Of a stretch of 64,000 nt of DNA, positions 39,901 to 54,900 are shown in pieces. Position 1 is the first letter of the stretch; every line of letters begins with the position of its first letter. The notes under the pieces were generated by a model. That model ran no database searches. It was not told the DNA's origin and worked only from the letters and a program-made list of their open reading frames with translations. The stretch covers positions 9,873,492 through 9,937,491 of the forward strand of contig CM034534.1 in assembly GCA_020002185.1 (NCBI GenBank), in the 5' to 3' direction. This DNA comes from Paraescarpia echinospica. Taxonomy: Eukaryota > Annelida > Polychaeta > Sabellida > Siboglinidae. The position numbers and the translations under genes are program-made.

Positions 39901-42900
39901 CCAAAACCCCTTCACCGATCGTAAAACAATCCAGTGCAATTTGGCGCACACATAAGGCCAGCTTGTTCATACCAACACCTATTAATGTTCAATGACGAAA
40001 AAAATAAAGAAATCAACTGGTACGATAACCAGCGCTCAAACCTTAAATTTTGTACCTTTTACATTACACAGCTTAAAACTGAGTCAGTAGTTTTAGTATT
40101 TATTGCTAAAATTTGAGCAAACTTTAAAAAAGGACATTTTGATGAATGAGATCATTTTCACTCATACTGTCTATTGTTGTATAACACGTGAATTCATACA
40201 TGCGTGTCTTTTATCAGTTTTGGATTATTTGTTGAGGAAAATAAACAGGACATTAAATGGTGGGATTATAATGTATGCATTTCTGCTAAAGTTACACAAC
40301 TGATGGGACATGATTGAGATAGGTATTTTTGGCTCATGTGCAGAATAGGCATAAGTGACTTAATACCCGTTTCGTTGATGCAGGTCATATATAGGGTTAC
40401 GGTAGTATGTGTAGCTGACCTGAAGAGTGTGGCGAGGGCCTCGTCGAGCTGCTGTAATCTCTTGTACTGTGATTCCTTGCTGAGCCACACGTGCAGCTCC
40501 TGGGCCAGCTCCGGAACAACGAGGAATGTCCGCCATCCCTGGATCTTCTTCGACTTGAGGATGTCCCCAAATATGTGGTCACCTACGTACAGCACGTCCT
40601 TGCCCTTCGCACCAATCAGCTGCGAGAAGATGTCACATGACCCTGAAGTGATAGAAGCATGTCGGGTCAGAGGTAAAAAGGTAAGTGCAGTAGCCAGTCC
40701 TTAGGACTGTTCAAAGCACTTTACACTTTACTCCCTGGCAGATATGTTTAACTGAACATCATCGCGACTTCTCTGGGAAGCATTAAGACATGCTGCAATT
40801 AATGCGCGAAGACTATTCATACACAAATGTCCAATACTGTCTATAGCCAGGTACTCATTCATACAGCTGAGTAAACTGAAGCAAGGTAGAGTGAATAAAC
40901 TTGCCTAAGGTTTGACATGGCAGTGCAGAAATTGAACCTGGGTTTTCTCAATGGAGAATCCAATGCTCTAGCCACTGCACTCCACTGAGATCAAGGTGAA
41001 GGGCCAAGTTGCACTGCATACCTTGTCTAACATACCTGGATGACGGCTGTATATGGAAACATACTGTGGCCGATAGGCCATCTTTCATTCACGCCAGTGT
41101 TGGTTTTGATTAAGATTACACGTGATAACTGTAATTTACAGCTACACTATAAACAATGGAAATTGTGCACATGGTTATTGGTAATTGTAGTGGTTTCTTG
41201 TGATCACGATACCAAGTTACCAACCAACCAATCCAGAGAACCATATAAATAAATGGACACCACACGCAGCACGTGTACAGAGAAGCCTGTATTTAACAAA
41301 GCAATGAAATGCAAATATGCACAGAGTTGATATTTACCCCCAGAGTAGATTTGACCTTTCCGTAGTGGTCCCATATGGCCTCCAATCTTCACCGCCCCTG
41401 TTGTCTGTCAACACAAAATGTGATCATCACATTCACTCTGTTTTCTGATTAATGTGTCATACACTGTCAACATTTACCTATTTCTCCAGGGCATACAGAA
41501 GGGGGTGGGGGTCATGGCCTGAATATAAAATGTCGGTCATATGTGTATTGATAACTATAGTGATTGTAAATGTTTCTAAACATGACAATGATGGTTGTTC
41601 TTACATGTTCTCTGCATGTGTGGGTAGGGTAACAGTTCTCCCTAGACGGCGTTGCACCTTTGGTGTCAAACTTTCAGGAGTTAATCCACAATCCCTTGAA
41701 AAAAGTAACATTTATTTTTTCGAAGTTACCCATTGGTTAAGGGTTCTGTAATGGTTTCAGGGTCCTTACCAGACGTTATCAGATATAAATCAACTAATGA
41801 TGACACGCATAGTTTCTACGATTGTTCCAACTCATGTGAATGGTCCGGTCCATCAATCAGTTGGGCATGTTATACATAACTTGCATTATGAATTACACCA
41901 TAAGAAACAGCATTGATGACCACTCCGGGAAACCATCTTCTGCATCAGTTCTGTGTGTGTGTAGTGCCATCTGGAGGATGGGTATTTTTGCTAGTGCATC
42001 CAACGTACGGTTCAATACTTACCCTATCAACCTGGCGAAGTATTGTGCCTTCCCGGAAGAATGTTGGTTTCTTGGCATCCACCACTATATAGTCAAAATA
42101 TGTCACCCAGTCTCGCTTCTCTTGTCCAGGCTGCAACGTAACATAACTAAAGTAAAGAGAAGTTCTTATATAACACAGTATCCAGTCCTTATGACTGCTC
42201 ATTGCACTTTACATTACTCCTTGACAGACCTGTTCAATAGAACACCTCGATTTCTGCAGGAAGCATTCAGCCATGCTGCAATCACTACACTAAGATGAAA
42301 CGTACACAAATATCAACTAGTGTCTATAGCCAGGTACTCTTTGATACAGTTGAGTAAACAAGAACAACCTGGAGTGAACAAACTTGCCCAAGGTTTAAAA
42401 AAACAGCGAGAGGATTCAAGCCCGGAATCTCTCAATAGAGAGTCTGGTGGTCCAACAGCTATGCCACAACACTCCACATGAACACTAATAAAACTAGGTT
42501 ACATGACTGCTAATGGTGCATTTACATGTCTAATTAACTTTCTGTGTCAACCAGTGACCACACTTTTGTTTATGTAGGGAAAACTAAGTGCAAGTTTCTT
42601 AATACAATTTTTTTTAAGTTCACCTAATTTTAATAGCAGGCCTCAAATTAGGCAAACTTAGGGCCAAGGCCATTAGGCCTAGATATTTATAAATGTTAGA
42701 GGTATCCTGATCAGACACAGCCAATTTGGCCATCAACCATTCTTTAAATTCCATGGCGTGGCGGCTAGTTGCCAGGATATTTAGGAAACTAGTCACTGCC
42801 AAATTCGAGGCATCAGGTAATATTATATGTATATCCATTTTTGTTAATATAACTGTTAATAATAACAATCCATTTAGTATTGGATTGGTCATGCATACTA

Positions 42901-45900
42901 TTCTGTACTAAACCAATAAAGTGCAAGGTGTTTCGCATAGTGCAAAGTAATGGATACTGTGATATGTAAGAATTTACCTTTAGAAGGTTTATCGTGATAA
43001 TTACAATTATTACACAGAAGTTTAAGGTTTCTGGTCAGCTTCGTAACCAGGTTTTAGCATCAGATTATAACTAGAGGATCTGTTTAAACTGTCACATACC
43101 TTGGCAGGGAAGTCCAACAGGTATGCCATGATTTTCTGAAAACATAAACACAATTCAATGATTTGTTGCTAGAAACGAAACATTACCTGGAATATCGTAA
43201 TTTGACAAACAGATGAAATGCGAATGGATACAAGAAAAACGCTTGGAAGCATTAAATGACAAATGTGCAAAACTACTCATTTAGAATTCAATAATTCAGA
43301 TGGAAATCACAACAGTTGCAACAGTATTGTTGATTTGTTATAATGACTCATGTCGTTACACATGATTTCTCATGAATGAAAGTATCAAAATAGATTATAA
43401 TGTGACTGATGTCCCATCTAGTATAACTATTCCCCTTCATGCCGTGTATCTATGGTAGAGTTAATATATATATATATATCACTTACAGATGTGTAACCAT
43501 AATCACTGTTTGTCAGCAGAAATGTCTTTGAACCGTGCTCTTGCATCCTAAACACACACATAAACCAAAAATATCATTATTAATTTACAGTAAATAACAG
43601 ATTTGTAATTCACAGTTTTGTTGTTTGTAGCGATTGGAGCAGAAATAACCATTTCATTGAGTCAATGGAGTATCACACTCTCAACTGAAACATTGTCTTG
43701 CCAATGGTTCTGTTTGAAGCTAAAAAATCTGAATTGTTTAACGTGAGTACCAATTTCTATTTAGTTCCCTCCAAAAATAAAGTAAACTAGTTTACAGCCA
43801 CCCATGACATGGGGTGACAAGCTATTCGTTTACATTCAACTGACCACTAATTAATTATTTTTAAGGTATAAGAAAGGCTGTACAGAAATGCCTTGCATGC
43901 ATAACAAAAACACAAATAACATGAAATAACTATCGTAATCGTTGTGTTTGTAAAATACATCATCAGTTGGTAGATCAGACACCAGATGTCCAAGGGGGTG
44001 AACAAGCATATAGAGGTGAGTGGATTTCGTCGCCTCAGACATATGAAAAATGAATTTAATATAATTGCGAAAACAGGCCAACTGGTCTGTTAAGCTCACA
44101 CTCGCAAGCCAGTGGTGGCACCTCCGTAAAGTGGTGGCACCACCGTAAAGTGGTTTATTGCTGCATATGTGGGTGTAAGTTACTGTAGATAATAAAGAAA
44201 TTGTGTTTGTGTGTCTGTTACCAGTGTTAGAGGCTAGCACCATTCAGAGTAGACATCTAAGCATGAACCAAGTAAGACCTCACCTGTCTAGCATGATCGG
44301 TAGTCTATCGTCTTTCATAACGAACTCGTCAATTCTTTCCACAGTCAGTTGCTTCAGCGTACCCTGCAACCATAGCACGATGCTGTCAGGATTCAATGAA
44401 TCACTCTCTAGGTAAATTATGCTAGAAAATGCAATTTTTTCCAGATGGAAATGATACAAGTCATGAAATTCAGTCAGATTTAGTTAACTCTGTTGTTGTA
44501 CTTATAAACACATTGACCAGGTGCACAGAACAAAAATAAAATAATAATAATAATTGCAGATTCGCAGACTCCATGCACCACACAAGTACATTATCATGGT
44601 TCTATAGTTGTGTTATAAACAACAGTTACAATGTACTGAATAAAATATCATAGTATAAATCTATATGTCAAACTTCCAATAACAGCAGCACAGTTAGGTA
44701 AATTATTGTAAACAAACATTTCACTGGCACTACGATATCTGTCATCATTTTTTATTTTATTAGCGCTTCTGTGCAGAATTTGTTTAACATGGATATGTGG
44801 TGCAATACAAATACATACTAATAACAGATAAATAAATAATAAATAACAATAAAATCACTGGTTGTACTGACTACTATATGGACCCAGTCGACGGCACCTC
44901 GGACATCTTGGAAGACAGATTTATAGTGCATAAACAGGTCTCCATCTTTCATCCCCGTCGGCTCGCTGCAAATACAACAACACACGTTTACACCCTCTCA
45001 TTGATGCCTTCCACGCTATGTCTGTTTTCTTCTACAGTTTCTCCTAAAAGTATTGCTTTAAACACATAGTAATAAAATACCTGAACAATGCGATTGCTCA
45101 GAAACATTTTACATCTATATAATCATAGCAAAAGATTATATTAAAATCATAACAACAATAATTAATATTATAAACTATAGTCCATGACAAATCTAATAAT
45201 ACTAATAGACAGTCCTACTATAAATAACATCTAATAGCTTTAAAAAATGACTTTCTGAATGCGTGACAAACCCGTCTTTTGTTTGAATCCTGCACACTGT
45301 TGTGATACATATATGGGGAAAAACATTAACTTTGGATAAGGAGGACTTGTGGATTGAGAGGAAAACATCCATTAATAACATCTTGAATGATTATTGTTAC
45401 AGGTATCTGTAGCGCACTGTCACTACTGATATTCAAAGATTTAACTAGACATTCAAACATGTTCCAGAGTTATCAGAAGGCAACTATATATGGCTAATTA
45501 TAAAACAAACAATGCATTAGGGGTAATCCACCCACACCAAACAAAAGTCAGTGGCACGGAACATATGGAATATAGTCATTTGGTGAGGTGGAACAAGGCA
45601 GTGTCAGTGTAGGAATACTAACAACATTCTACCCTCACACACAGTGTTACTGTCAGTTTACACTGGCCTCTACTCAACAAAGTGGACATGGCAGTTTGCT
45701 ACCTATGGCTGATTCAGTAAAAGTACCACATTTTCAAACAGAGAATATGGAACAATTCTGTCCAAGCCATGTTGATGCTGCTGATTCTGTTCATCATGAT
45801 TCTGTTAGTCCGTTACACCTCATGGCATTTTAATGATTCAAAAAAATGTTCCACAACATTTGTAGACATTCATCGAGATATCTTTTCAAAAGGTGCTAGC

Positions 45901-48900
45901 TCAAAATATTTCAGCACAAAGCCATACTACAAATAGCCCTAAGTCATTAAAGTCCAGCTAATCTGTGGGGACACTATGGCCAGTTGGGACCAAGACAGAT
46001 GGGTCAGTTACCGGCATGGGGTCTAAATGGTTAAGCAGAGTCCAGTGAATTAGGTAACGTGATGGTTAGTTCTAAGAACAATGTAACGTTGCAAGAACAC
46101 CAGTAAATGTAAGCTGTGTGCACACACAATCCTGCTTCAACTAAACTAACTAAGTGCTTCTGATATCACCCATAAATGTGTTCCCTTCATAAATATTGTA
46201 CAATATGCAAATCATGTTTTATTACATGGTTCCAGTCTAACAAATGCACCCATTCCTAGCACAGAACTAGGAACAAACGTCATTTGGAAGAATAATTTAG
46301 AATATACCTAGAATGTACACAACTTGTTGTGTTTGATCATACAGTATATGTATGCAAACAAGACTCTGATATTGTCACATGTAACCCAAGAACTCAGAAC
46401 AAGGACAGAACACGACAGTGAATTTAGGTTCTCATCGTTGGACTGCAGGAAGTCAACGCAAGATTCAACAAGAAACTAGAAGTTCAAAACATTCAAAATT
46501 TAACAAAATAAAATTGAATAAGTTTGTCAACCTAACCAAGAAACCCAGATGGCATGTAGATACGGAAGCCAGTGGATAGTTCAATGAATTTTCTCCTGAA
46601 ATTCTAAAACATGTGGCAGTCTTGTTTTTAAAACATATTCATGCCTTTACAGCTAGCATTTATACAATCAACAGATAATTTGTTCTATTAATTTACTGCC
46701 CTTTGTGAGAATGAATACTCACCAATATCTAATCTACATTGTAGCTGCATAAGTTTGCAAAATCCCCAAAAATGTAAAGCTTTATGTGTGGGTGGGGTGG
46801 TTTGATATCACGGGCAAAAATAACTCAACACCGTGGTGTCACCTACTGAGTGGAACAGATACTAACACACACAAATAAATCGGGCAGCATTCTGGATAAT
46901 GTTTTGGCATGGATGTGTGTTAAATCCTGTGGGCCATTTTTGAATGCACAAAATCATAAATGGATGTTGTGGGCGGTGATTTGAACCAATACAAAATGCT
47001 TTACATTCTTCTGGACTTAGTGAACTTACGGGCCCAACTCTAACATTACTACATGTCCAGGTTTCTTGGACCCTGAAGTCAGTAGACAGGTCACTCTTAG
47101 GTTCAGGCCAGGAATAAGTAAAGGAAAGGAAAAGCATGCTTATACCCAACAAGTACCCAAACCACGCAACTACAGTGAAACATGCAAGTAGGTCTGGTGT
47201 AGATCTACAATACTTGCCTTAGTTCACTGCGACACAAGAGCAAAGTGTCAATGAAACAGAACCAACGCAACAGAAGCCATCCACCCACACTCCCCCATTA
47301 CCCCTTAGGAAATCTTAAATGTTCAGGGGACAGACCACCATAAGATTCAAACAAAACAGATCATAATGAAAACAAACTAAAAAATAAAATGTAAATTTTT
47401 ACACTTATAAAAGTCAAGTAAGTGCAAAATAATTACACGTTTTGTGTGATTAAACTGTGTATATTTAGAAGAATAGAATGGTTGAGTTTGTAAGAGATAA
47501 CTCATTATAATGGATATGTTTAACATTTAACTACACTGTATTAGGTTTACAGACATGCCTATTACATGCACTTGTCTGTTGTGAACGTACTCTTTAATCC
47601 TCCTTAATCCTCATCACCAATGTGCACGGTACCTGTCATAGCTGAATACAAATGTTACAAAATATAAGTAATAGTGGCAGCAACCAATATTAGTCCTGTG
47701 CGACAGAAGAACACCCAAATGAGCTCCAATGAACTATGTTTTGAATGAAAATATAAATTGTGGTCTGTCCCCTGTTGTAAACTAAGGATACCACAACTGA
47801 ATATGAAATATAAGGATACAACAAAGACGGATCATATATTAATAGATTCCTGTACACAAGGAAGTGTCTCAACAAGGTTGTGTAATGTGGCTGAAGTATA
47901 TAATGTTATCAAACCTCTATAACGAGTTTATTAAACTGTAAAGACAAACGTGGCTGTTCAAATATACAGTGGACTCTCATTACAAGGATTCCTGATATAT
48001 GTCGGATTGCCATTGCTTGAAGTGTATAAAGACATGCTTTGCTTGGCTGATCTGAGAAAAAGACAAAAATACAATTCTGCAGTGAAAGAATAAATTTGTT
48101 GTTGTTGCATGTTTCGATGCAAAACATAATTTACTACCAGTTTGAGTAATACAATTTTGAATTAATATCTTGAAGAGGTGTTTTTATGCTTGTTTTTGAC
48201 TGAAAAACAAGTAATTTGAAATATAAATACCTAACTCTGACAGTGATCATCGAGTTGTAAACAAACTAAAACTGTCGAAAACCTACACGTACAATATTAC
48301 TTTTACAGCATGCACAGTTCAGAAGCATATCAATGTGCAAAATTTCATATGCAATTTATAAATTATCTGTTGCTATGGTAGAATTATGAAAAATTTTACT
48401 CTTTTTTCTCAAAACTTGAATTCTTTGGGTGGATCAATTCAACCACCATTACTTTGCGAAAAATTTACTTACAAGAACGATATTACTGCCGTAGTAAAAT
48501 TTAAATGTTATCTTTTAACATGACGCTCATAACTCCATACCGCCAATTTGTAAGACAAAGATCAAGGGACCATTAAAATTACTCTGAAAAGTGGAACTTC
48601 AGAGAAATGTTAAATACATTAATATGTTAATTGACAGACACACTTATTATTCAGAACTGCATTGAACAGCCATGACTGTCTTCAACTGTTTTAAAAACTG
48701 TACAGATTGTCAGAGTCACGCATTACCTTTTTTAACATAAACCAACATGTAATTTAAAAGACACAAAACTAAACTGAAACCACCTTTCATATTGCTCACA
48801 CTTGACTGCCAACTACCTAAGGAGTGGTCCCACACGTTCGCAAAGTCCACAAAATCATACTGTATTTTTTCTGTAAAGCATTACGAGTGGGAGAGAGTTG

Positions 48901-51900
48901 GTGGCAACCAACTCACTCCCACTCGTAATGCTTTACGGATTTTTGACTTTGCGAACTTATCGGATCACCTCTAACAAAAACTCAAGTCAAATGTCCTGAA
49001 TGCAAGCAGTATAGATAGGATATAAAAGACTCCGTGTACAACATACGTATGCAGAGAAAACATGAAGCTAAAGTTATCGTGGAGATGACATCGCAAGCAG
49101 ACTGCATGCATACACAGCTCCTGGTGCATCTGAGCCTGTAGTGCCTCACCCCTAGGGCACCATGCATGATGTCAGGGCATGACATTCCCAGAATATTGTG
49201 GTCTATCCCCCTGCCCAAGGTATATTGATTGTATTTCAATATTCTTGGTGTGTGTATTGCATTCATGTGAATATAAGAGTGGGGCTGTGACGTGACGTAT
49301 ATGATTTGCTCGTGAACGTTTTGACCTTTTGCTAAAAAATTAAGCTTCAAGTGGTGTCAGTTGAGTTATAAAACATCTTTTGGAATACTGGTTTACCTGA
49401 ATGAAAACACCGGTTTCAAAACTGCATAAAAATATCCATGTACCAAACACTGCACTATTTTGTGTGACTGCTTTACCGTGAGAATTTATACAAAATGACT
49501 TATAGATTTGAGGAGGTGAAAGCAGCCTAAATTGACCACAGAAGTACCACAGCTCATGTAGGCAGTGAGAAAGCATCAGGTATTTAGGCGAGGCTTCCAC
49601 AGATCCAGGCACCAGGACTCGGTATAAATTAATTCTAGCGTAGACAACTAAGGAGACTAACAATGACGTGAACCGGCTAAGCAGAACGATGGTAGATCAT
49701 TAGGAAGAGAACATGGTATTCTGTTGTACATGACAACGACATAAAGGTGTACATACGTGGTGTAATCGGCTGAGTTGGTGAAGTAGTCAACGAGACATGC
49801 GAGAAGGTATGTCTCTGAAACAGCACACAGGGAGACATATAAACAAAAGTATGTAAAGGTAAGTTTTTATATAGCACAGTATCAAGTCCTTACGGCTGCT
49901 TAGAGTCCTTTATACTTTAGTCCATGGCAGACCGTTCAGCTGAACAACATCTCGACTTCTTTGGGAACCATACAGACATGCTGCAATTACTGCACAAAGA
50001 CTATTCATACACAAATATCCACCACTGCTACAGCCAGGTAATCAGTCATACAGATGAGTGAATTGGAGCAACGTCGAGTGCATCCACTTGCCCAAGGCTT
50101 GAAATGGCAGCTATAGAATTCAAACCCGGAATCTGTCGATTGTGAGTTCAACGCTCTACTACTACACCACCGCACCCCACATCACCCCTTCNNNNNNNNN
50201 NNNNNNNNNNNNNNNNNNNNNNNNNNNNNNNNNNNNNNNNNNNNNNNNNNNNNNNNNNNNNNNNNNNNNNNNNNNNNNNNNNNNNNNNNNNNNNNNNNNN
50301 NNNNNNNNNNNNNNNNNNNNNNNNNNNNNNNNNNNNNNNNNNNNNNNNNNNNNNNNNNNNNNNNNNNNNNNNNNNNNNNNNNNNNNNNNNNNNNNNNNNN
50401 NNNNNNNNNNNNNNNNNNNNNNNNNNNNNNNNNNNNNNNNNNNNNNNNNNNNNNNNNNNNNNNNNNNNNNNNNNNNNNNNNNNNNNNNNNNNNNNNNNNN
50501 NNNNNNNNNNNNNNNNNNNNNNNNNNNNNNNNNNNNNNNNNNNNNNNNNNNNNNNNNNNNNNNNNNNNNNNNNNNNNNNNNNNNNNNNNNNNNNNNNNNN
50601 NNNNNNNNNNNNNNNNNNNNNNNNNNNNNNNNNNNNNNNNNNNNNNNNNNNNNNNNNNNNNNNNNNNNNNNNNNNNNNNNNNNNNNNNNNNNNNNNNNNN
50701 NNNNNNNNNNNNNNNNNNNNNNNNNNNNNNNNNNNNNNNNNNNNNNNNNNNNNNNNNNNNNNNNNNNNNNNNNNNNNNNNNNNNNNNNNNNNNNNNNNNN
50801 NNNNNNNNNNNNNNNNNNNNNNNNNNNNNNNNNNNNNNNNNNNNNNNNNNNNNNNNNNNNNNNNNNNNNNNNNNNNNNNNNNNNNNNNNNNNNNNNNNNN
50901 NNNNNNNNNNNNNNNNNNNNNNNNNNNNNNNNNNNNNNNNNNNNNNNNNNNNNNNNNNNNNNNNNNNNNNNNNNNNNNNNNNNNNNNNNNNNNNNNNNNN
51001 NNNNNNNNNNNNNNNNNNNNNNNNNNNNNNNNNNNNNNNNNNNNNNNNNNNNNNNNNNNNNNNNNNNNNNNNNNNNNNNNNNNNNNNNNNNNNNNNNNNN
51101 NNNNNNNNNNNNNNNNNNNNNNNNNNNNNNNNNNNNNNNNNNNNNNNNNNNNNNNNNNNNNNNNNNNNNNNNNNNNNNNNNNNNNNNNNNNACATCACCC
51201 CTTCTACAACACTCTACTACTACACCACCACACCTCACATCACCCCTTCTACAACACTCTACTACTACACCACCACACCCCACATCACCCCTTCAACAAC
51301 ACTCTACTACTACACCACCACACCCCACATCACCCCTTCTACAACACTCTACTACTACACCACAAAAACCCACATCACCCCTTCTACAACACTCTACCAC
51401 TACACCACCACACCTCACATCACCCCTTCAACAACACTCTACCACTACACCACCACACCCGACATCACCCCTTCTACAACACTCTACTACTACACCACCA
51501 CACCCCACATCACCCCTTCTACAACACTCTACTACTACACCACCACACCCCACATCACCCCTTCTACAACACTCTACTACTACACCACCACACCTCACAT
51601 CACCCCTTCTACAACACTCTACTACTACACCACCACACCCCACATCACCCCTTCTACAACACTCTACTACTACACCACCACACCCCACATCACCCCTTCA
51701 ACAACACTCTACTACTACACCACCACACCCCACATCACCCCTTCTACAACACTCTACTACTAAACCACCACACCTCACATCACCCCTTCTACAACACCCT
51801 ACTACTACACCACCACACTCTACATCACCCCTTCTACAAAATAAAGCATTAAACTCCTGAACATAATTTTATCACAACATCTTACAGTCCTATGCACATA

Positions 51901-54900
51901 CACCCGAAATAGTGATCCTGACAAATACATACAAATACAAGCAAGAATACAAACATGTGCACACTTATTTGATCCCTCAGTAATAAGAGCGTGGAACTTA
52001 TGTCCTACAGAAATAAAATTCCCTTCACGAAAATCCATTATGTGAAAACGGAAGCGAATGCACAAGGTTCAAAGTGTCAACAAGAATATTTGAACACGTG
52101 TGCTCTAACCACTAGACAATGGAGGAATAACAAAGGTGTACCTTGTAAGGGCTGCACCACTTACATCAATGAAACAGGGAGGACGTTTGGTACAAGAACA
52201 GAAAGAACACAAGAAAGACGTTGAGACCATCACAACCAGATGTCTCATTTGAGTAAAAAGAAAAGGATCAACAACCACTTAAAACAAGTCGGCAATAAGA
52301 GATCGTGCTGACAGAAACAATTGTGTGTTAAACTGTGAAGGTGCAGGAGTTGTGGACAGAGAGAGACGGACAGATGTGTAGACTGGATAAAGAAGGCTAT
52401 CTGGATCCAAAAGACAAGACCAAACATTAACAAAAACAAGAGGGATACCGATTCAGTCACGTGTGGGAAATAGCCTCCTCTCCACGGCATCTGGCGAGCA
52501 GAGGAAAAACAGTTTCTGACGATGACTGCCATTGGTAGTCAAAACGTTGAATTGAGTTACAAATTTATAGTTGGGTTATAAGGAAAATCAATTTATAAAA
52601 GTGAACAGTGATGTATTTAACAGCATAAATGAGCGTGGTACCTGGGAGATTGAAGAGTGTGTTGAGCACGTAGACGCGACTCTCATCCAGCTCGGTGAAT
52701 TTGTTGGGGTAGAGGGTGCGGATCTCCGCCCTACAAAAAACAACACAATCAGAAATACTTTCAAAATCATAATTTCCAAACAAATATATACAGCAAAACC
52801 ATACACACAATTACAGCATTCTGTATGGAGTAAAAGAAATATTGTGTTTTAAGTACGCTATGAAAGGGGCAAACTTACAGGGAATACTTTTTAAGGAAAT
52901 CCTGAATACCGTGCCATACATGAACATTTTGTTAGAATGCATTCAATGTCAAAAATATGCTAACAGTAATTATAAATTATATAAATGTTACTGACAAAGT
53001 GTGTTCTGCAGACTATTTAGTACAGACAGTGCATCATTCCCTTACGTCTTCAAGAAGCGGAATCCTTTCACACACAGCAGGATGTTGCCAAACGTGTCCA
53101 CCTTCAGCAGGGTGCCATAGAGCGAGTCAAACCACAGTCCCCTACAACAATGAAAAACACAAACACCTGTAAACCCCTGCTCCGATCAAACCATGGTCCC
53201 CTACAACAACAAACAACACAAACTTCTGTAGCCCCTTTACTAATCAAACCATGGCCCCCTACAACAACAAACAACACAAACTTCTGTAGCCCCTTTACTA
53301 ATCAAACCACGGCCCCCTACAACAACAAACAACACAAACTTCTGTAGCCCCTTTACTAATCAAACCACGGCCCCCTACAACAACAAACAAGACAAACACT
53401 TATAACCCCCTTTTGTTGATGTCACACTGTGGTCTGTCATTTTCAACAAAAAGAGTGTGGGAGTATAGCTGCATCAAAGTGACAAATCATAAACTAAGTC
53501 ATATGGGTTAGTTTGGCATTCTAACATAATGGGATGACGTATGATATGTAAATATATATCAGCCTCAACAATCGGTTGTGCTTAAATGAAATAAATCCAC
53601 GGAAGCAATTATATTATTAAACGTGCTGCATTGCCATCTTTATGGAGACAAAACGTTGCATGGTGTCTTACTAGTGCACCATGCATGCCACAGTTACCCT
53701 ATCCTTTACGAGCTGACGACCGTGGGTCCAAGTAACGTGAGAAGAGACACCGATATATGATCGGCCATCTTAAAACATATCGTATAGTTTACTAGCCTAT
53801 TCGGAAGTAAATAGTTTGTCTTGACATCTAACAAGAAGAATGCTTCATCTCAGAAAATTTGAATTGCCATTGCAATTAGTTGGACCAACTAACGATGCAT
53901 ATGTTGTCATAATTGGTTGACTTAATGGTTGCTTTTAAATAATCAGACACCAGATGAAAGATCCTAATTGCCTACTGGGAGCGTCTATTTTGCTTTGCTG
54001 TATTGTACTTGTGTGCAATATAAACTGTTGCCAAATTGATATAGCGAGAATACATCAATTTTCATGCATATAAATTATTTTAAAAAGAGGACAATGACGT
54101 TCTCTGGAAACTTGATCCTTCAACGCTGGCTTTTTATGACACCACTCCGCCATCTTGCCTACATCTCGCAGTCTCCACATTCACTCAGCTGTATCACAGG
54201 CAACAAAGCGTGGTGAAAGCTTTACAGAGACGACATCAATGGGTCCGAGTAAATTGAGGCCATAAATAGTAATATGATGTCATCGTAACCCAACAAACAC
54301 ATACTATATGTAACTATACTCAAAAGAAACATACTACTTTGTTTTACACATATTTTGTCATGGCAATTACGAGGGGTTTTTGGCAAGAATTAGCTGACAC
54401 AGGTCAAATGTTTTTAACCGTTGGTTAGCGATCCAAAATTGGATCGCGAAGCCATTTTTGGTCGCCAAGAGTCACCAGTGACAATCTGACCAACTGTTCC
54501 TTTATTGTCCAGCTTTGCTCTACCAGAAGTACGCGACGTGAATTATTAAGTTATCCCATTTGAATATTGCATTAATCTGAGATGCTGTGTAACGTTATAT
54601 TATGTCATGTCACACAGCATTTAAGTCACGCTACATATGGCGTAAATTCTTTGTCTTGCATGGATCTTGTGCGGAAAAGTCATATCCTGTTTGACTCCGT
54701 GAAAATTCATGATGCACATACTGGGCAAAACACGGGGTGGCTTACAATTAACCCCATTTCATAATCTTCAAACTATCAGACAAAATGTCGCTTTGATCAG
54801 CATGTCCAAACACATTATACTGTCTATGGGGTTGTCTGCCTCCTTATTATCATGAGTATATAGTATATTAGCATAATGTATCCTTCAAATGTTGTCGAAA

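Noticed and set aside
50142..51860. Open frame of 15-residue repeats around the gap
   Set aside because: It is a minisatellite with a period divisible by three and is interrupted by 1000 N. There is no independent coding evidence.
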